43,604 nt of DNA from the NCBI GenBank assembly GCA_007126575.1, contig SLBA01000044.1, positions 1 through 43,604 of the forward strand, written 5' to 3'. The stretch is from Gemmatimonadota bacterium. GTDB taxonomy: Bacteria; Gemmatimonadota; Gemmatimonadetes; Longimicrobiales; Gaopeijiaceae. The notes beneath the pieces are model-generated. The model did no database searches. It was given only the letters and a program-made list of their open reading frames with translations, and had not been told where the DNA came from. The translations under genes were made by a program, and so were the position numbers. The stretch's first letter is position 1. Each line of letters begins with the position of its first letter. This document shows, piece by piece, positions 41,342-43,604 of the stretch.

Positions 41342-43456
41342 ATGTCCAGGCAGCACCCGCTCCTACACTTCCGAAATATCGGCATCATGGCGCACATCGA
41401 TGCCGGAAAGACCACCACGACGGAGCGCATCCTGTTCTACACGGGACGCCTCCATCGCATGGGCGAGGTGCATGATGGCGCCGCGACCATGGACTGGATG
41501 GAGCAGGAGCAGGAACGGGGGATCACGATCACCTCGGCCGCGACGACCGCGTTCTGGAAGCGGAACGAGACGGAATACCGGATCAACATCATCGACACCC
41601 CCGGGCACGTGGACTTCACGGTCGAAGTCGAGCGGTCCTTGCGGGTTCTCGATGGCGCGGTCGCGGTCTTCTGCGCGGTGGCCGGGGTCGAGCCCCAGTC
41701 CGAGACCGTCTGGCGCCAGGCCGATCGGTACGAGGTACCGCGGATGGCCTTCGTCAACAAGATGGACCGGGTCGGTGCGGATTTCGACAACGTGGTCGAC
41801 ATGCTCCGTGACCGCCTCAAGGCGAATGCCCACCCCGTGCAGCTTCCGATCGGGGCCGGTGAGGACTTCGAGGGAATGGTCGACCTGGTTCGCATGGTCG
41901 CCTACCGCTACGAAGACGAGCTGGGCTCGACGTACAACGAGGAGGAGATCCCGGAGAACCTGCGCGCCAGGGCCGAGGAGCTCCACAACGCCCTTATCGA
42001 GGCCGCGGTCGAGGCCGATGACGTCCTCCTCGAGAAGTATCTCGGGGGAGAGACGATCACCGCGGACGAGCTGCGGGGCGCGATTCGCGCCCGGACGCTT
42101 TCGGGCGACCTCTTCCCGGTCTTCTGCGGAACGGCCTTCAAGAACAAGGGTGTTCAGCTGCTCCTGGACGGGGTGATCGACTACCTCCCGTCGCCCCTCG
42201 AAGTGAAGCCGATCAAGGGATTCCTTCCCGATGACGACCACGACGAGGAGCCGACTGGAGCCCGCGAGGCCGATGACAGCGAGCCCTTCGCGGCGCTGGC
42301 CTTCAAGATTATGACCGATCCATATGTCGGTAAGCTCACCTTCTTCCGCGTCTACTCGGGATCAATCCCTTCGGGGACGCACATCCTGAACGCGACGCAG
42401 GACAAGAAGGAGCGGGTGGGGCGCCTCCTGCAGATGCACGCCAACAAGCGCGAAGAGCGAGACGAGGTCTACGCCGGCGACATCGCGGCGGCCATCGGGC
42501 TCAAGGATGTGCGCACCGGCGACACCCTCTGCCACCCGGACCACCCGATCGTGCTCGAGAGCATGAAATTTCCCGAGCCGGTCATTTCCGTGGCGATCGA
42601 GCCGAAGACCAAGGCGGACCAGGACAAGCTCGGCAACGGGCTCCAGAAGTTGGCTGAAGAGGATCCGACCTTCCGCGTCCACACGGACCCGGAGACGAGT
42701 CAGACCATCATTCAGGGAATGGGCGAGCTCCACCTCGAGATCATCGTCGATCGGCTGCGCCGGGAGTTCGGCGTCGAGGCCAACATCGGCCGGCCCCAGG
42801 TGGCGTATCGCGAGACGATCCGCCAGGGCGTCGAGAAGATCGAGGGCAAGTTCGTGCGGCAGACCGGTGGGCGGGGTCAGTACGGCCACGTCGTCATCAA
42901 CCTGGCCCCGGGTGAGACCGGGACGGGGTTTGTCTTCGAGAACAAGATCGTCGGAGGCTCGATCCCCAAGGAGTACATCAACTCCGTGGAGCAGGGGATC
43001 CGGGAGGCGACGTCCAGCGGGACGATCGCAGGGTACCCGATCATCGATCTGGCGGTTCAGCTGATCGACGGGTCCTACCACGACGTCGACTCCAACGAGA
43101 TGGCCTTCAAGGTGGCCGGCTCGATGGCGCTGAAGGCGGCCGTAAAGCGCGCCAGCCCGGTGCTGCTCGAGCCGATGATGGAGGTCGAGGTGGTGACTCC
43201 TTCCGATTACATGGGAGACATCATCGGAGACCTCTCCTCGCGGCGCGGAAAGGTCGAGGGAATGTCGGAGCGGGCCGGGTCACGGGTCATCGCCGCGTAC
43301 GTGCCGCTGGGTGAGATGTTCGGGTACTCCACCACGCTGCGCTCGATGAGCCAGGGGCGGGCCGTGTACTCGATGCAGTTCAGCCACTACGAGGAAGTGC
43401 CCAAGAACGTGGCACTGGAAATCATGAGCGCAAATGGTGGCGGGTCGGACGACTGA
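41342..43456 (+). CDS. fusA: Elongation factor G
   Basis: A 704-residue EF-G, the translocase. G1 [20 protein letters not shown]3 [23 protein letters not shown] (read in parts) and G4 VNKMDR are present, with domains II-V complete: [11 protein letters not shown] in domain IV and [11 protein letters not shown]...[16 protein letters not shown] in domain V. GAGGGA lies eight bases before the ATG. Fifty-eight bases later the second tuf begins. Confidence 0.98.
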   Translation: MSRQHPLLHFRNIGIMAHIDAGKTTTTERILFYTGRLHRMGEVHDGAATMDWMEQEQERGITITSAATTAFWKRNETEYRINIIDTPGHVDFTVEVERSLRVLDGAVAVFCAVAGVEPQSETVWRQADRYEVPRMAFVNKMDRVGADFDNVVDMLRDRLKANAHPVQLPIGAGEDFEGMVDLVRMVAYRYEDELGSTYNEEEIPENLRARAEELHNALIEAAVEADDVLLEKYLGGETITADELRGAIRARTLSGDLFPVFCGTAFKNKGVQLLLDGVIDYLPSPLEVKPIKGFLPDDDHDEEPTGAREADDSEPFAALAFKIMTDPYVGKLTFFRVYSGSIPSGTHILNATQDKKERVGRLLQMHANKREERDEVYAGDIAAAIGLKDVRTGDTLCHPDHPIVLESMKFPEPVISVAIEPKTKADQDKLGNGLQKLAEEDPTFRVHTDPETSQTIIQGMGELHLEIIVDRLRREFGVEANIGRPQVAYRETIRQGVEKIEGKFVRQTGGRGQYGHVVINLAPGETGTGFVFENKIVGGSIPKEYINSVEQGIREATSSGTIAGYPIIDLAVQLIDGSYHDVDSNEMAFKVAGSMALKAAVKRASPVLLEPMMEVEVVTPSDYMGDIIGDLSSRRGKVEGMSERAGSRVIAAYVPLGEMFGYSTTLRSMSQGRAVYSMQFSHYEEVPKNVALEIMSANGGGSDD

Positions 43457-43500
43457 CCACGGCCCCGCGACGCACCGAAAACGAACACTTCTGAACTTCT

Positions 43501-43604
<104 letters not shown>

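Overview
The window is a dense, high-GC bacterial chromosome segment with no phage, insertion sequence or CRISPR array. Gene content suggests a Gram-negative-type cell envelope: a predicted outer-membrane beta-barrel hybrid protein, an L,D-transpeptidase, an Amidase_3 amidase and anhydromuropeptide recycling. Together with the cobalamin-dependent ribonucleotide reductase and the overall protein style this fits Gemmatimonadota or a close relative. That placement is an inference from gene style; no rRNA is present to prove it.

Left part (1-12.6 kb): end of anmK, a GT-C type membrane glycosyltransferase, a small minus-strand protein of unknown role, a peptidase/propeller/barrel hybrid, nrdJ under a recognisable NrdR-type double operator, a DUF4870 membrane protein, a nitrilase, ornithine aminotransferase, an iron-trafficking (YggX-like) protein carrying an extra four-cysteine knuckle, and a DksA/TraR-type protein.

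Middle part (12.6-25.7 kb): ribonuclease D with a small partner (minus strand), then plus-strand metabolic and envelope genes packed head to tail: pyk, a PhnP-like metallo-hydrolase, pgi, a YtxH protein, an unusual YihY-L,D-transpeptidase fusion, smpB, amidase, pyrD, pyrF, a secreted NTF2-like protein and cysS. Many of these overlap by 4 nt. Two of them (the metallo-hydrolase and the YihY fusion) have no AUG/GUG/UUG codon upstream of their conserved N-termini, but have a well-spaced Shine-Dalgarno before an AUC or CUG at the preceding stop codon.

Right part (25.7-43.6 kb): a translation and transcription supercluster: tRNA-Thr, Tyr, Gly, Thr, tuf, rpmG, secE, nusG, rplK, rplA, rplJ, rplL, rpoB, rpoC, then rpsL, rpsG, fusA and the first 90 bases of a second tuf. 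The tRNA4-tuf order matches the E. coli tufB operon; here the 'rif' and 'str' operons are adjacent, so two tuf copies lie 17.1 kb apart in direct orientation. The spacers are strongly structured: a hairpin after tuf, hairpins between rplK and rplA and between rplL and rpoB, and terminator-like elements in the leaders of both rpsL and fusA. The rpsL leader, with a consensus-like promoter, nested hairpins and a GC stem followed by six T before the ribosome binding site, looks like an attenuator.

The best candidates for something new are the YihY-L,D-transpeptidase fusion with its internal in-frame secreted start, the rpsL and fusA leaders, and the non-AUG coupled starts.
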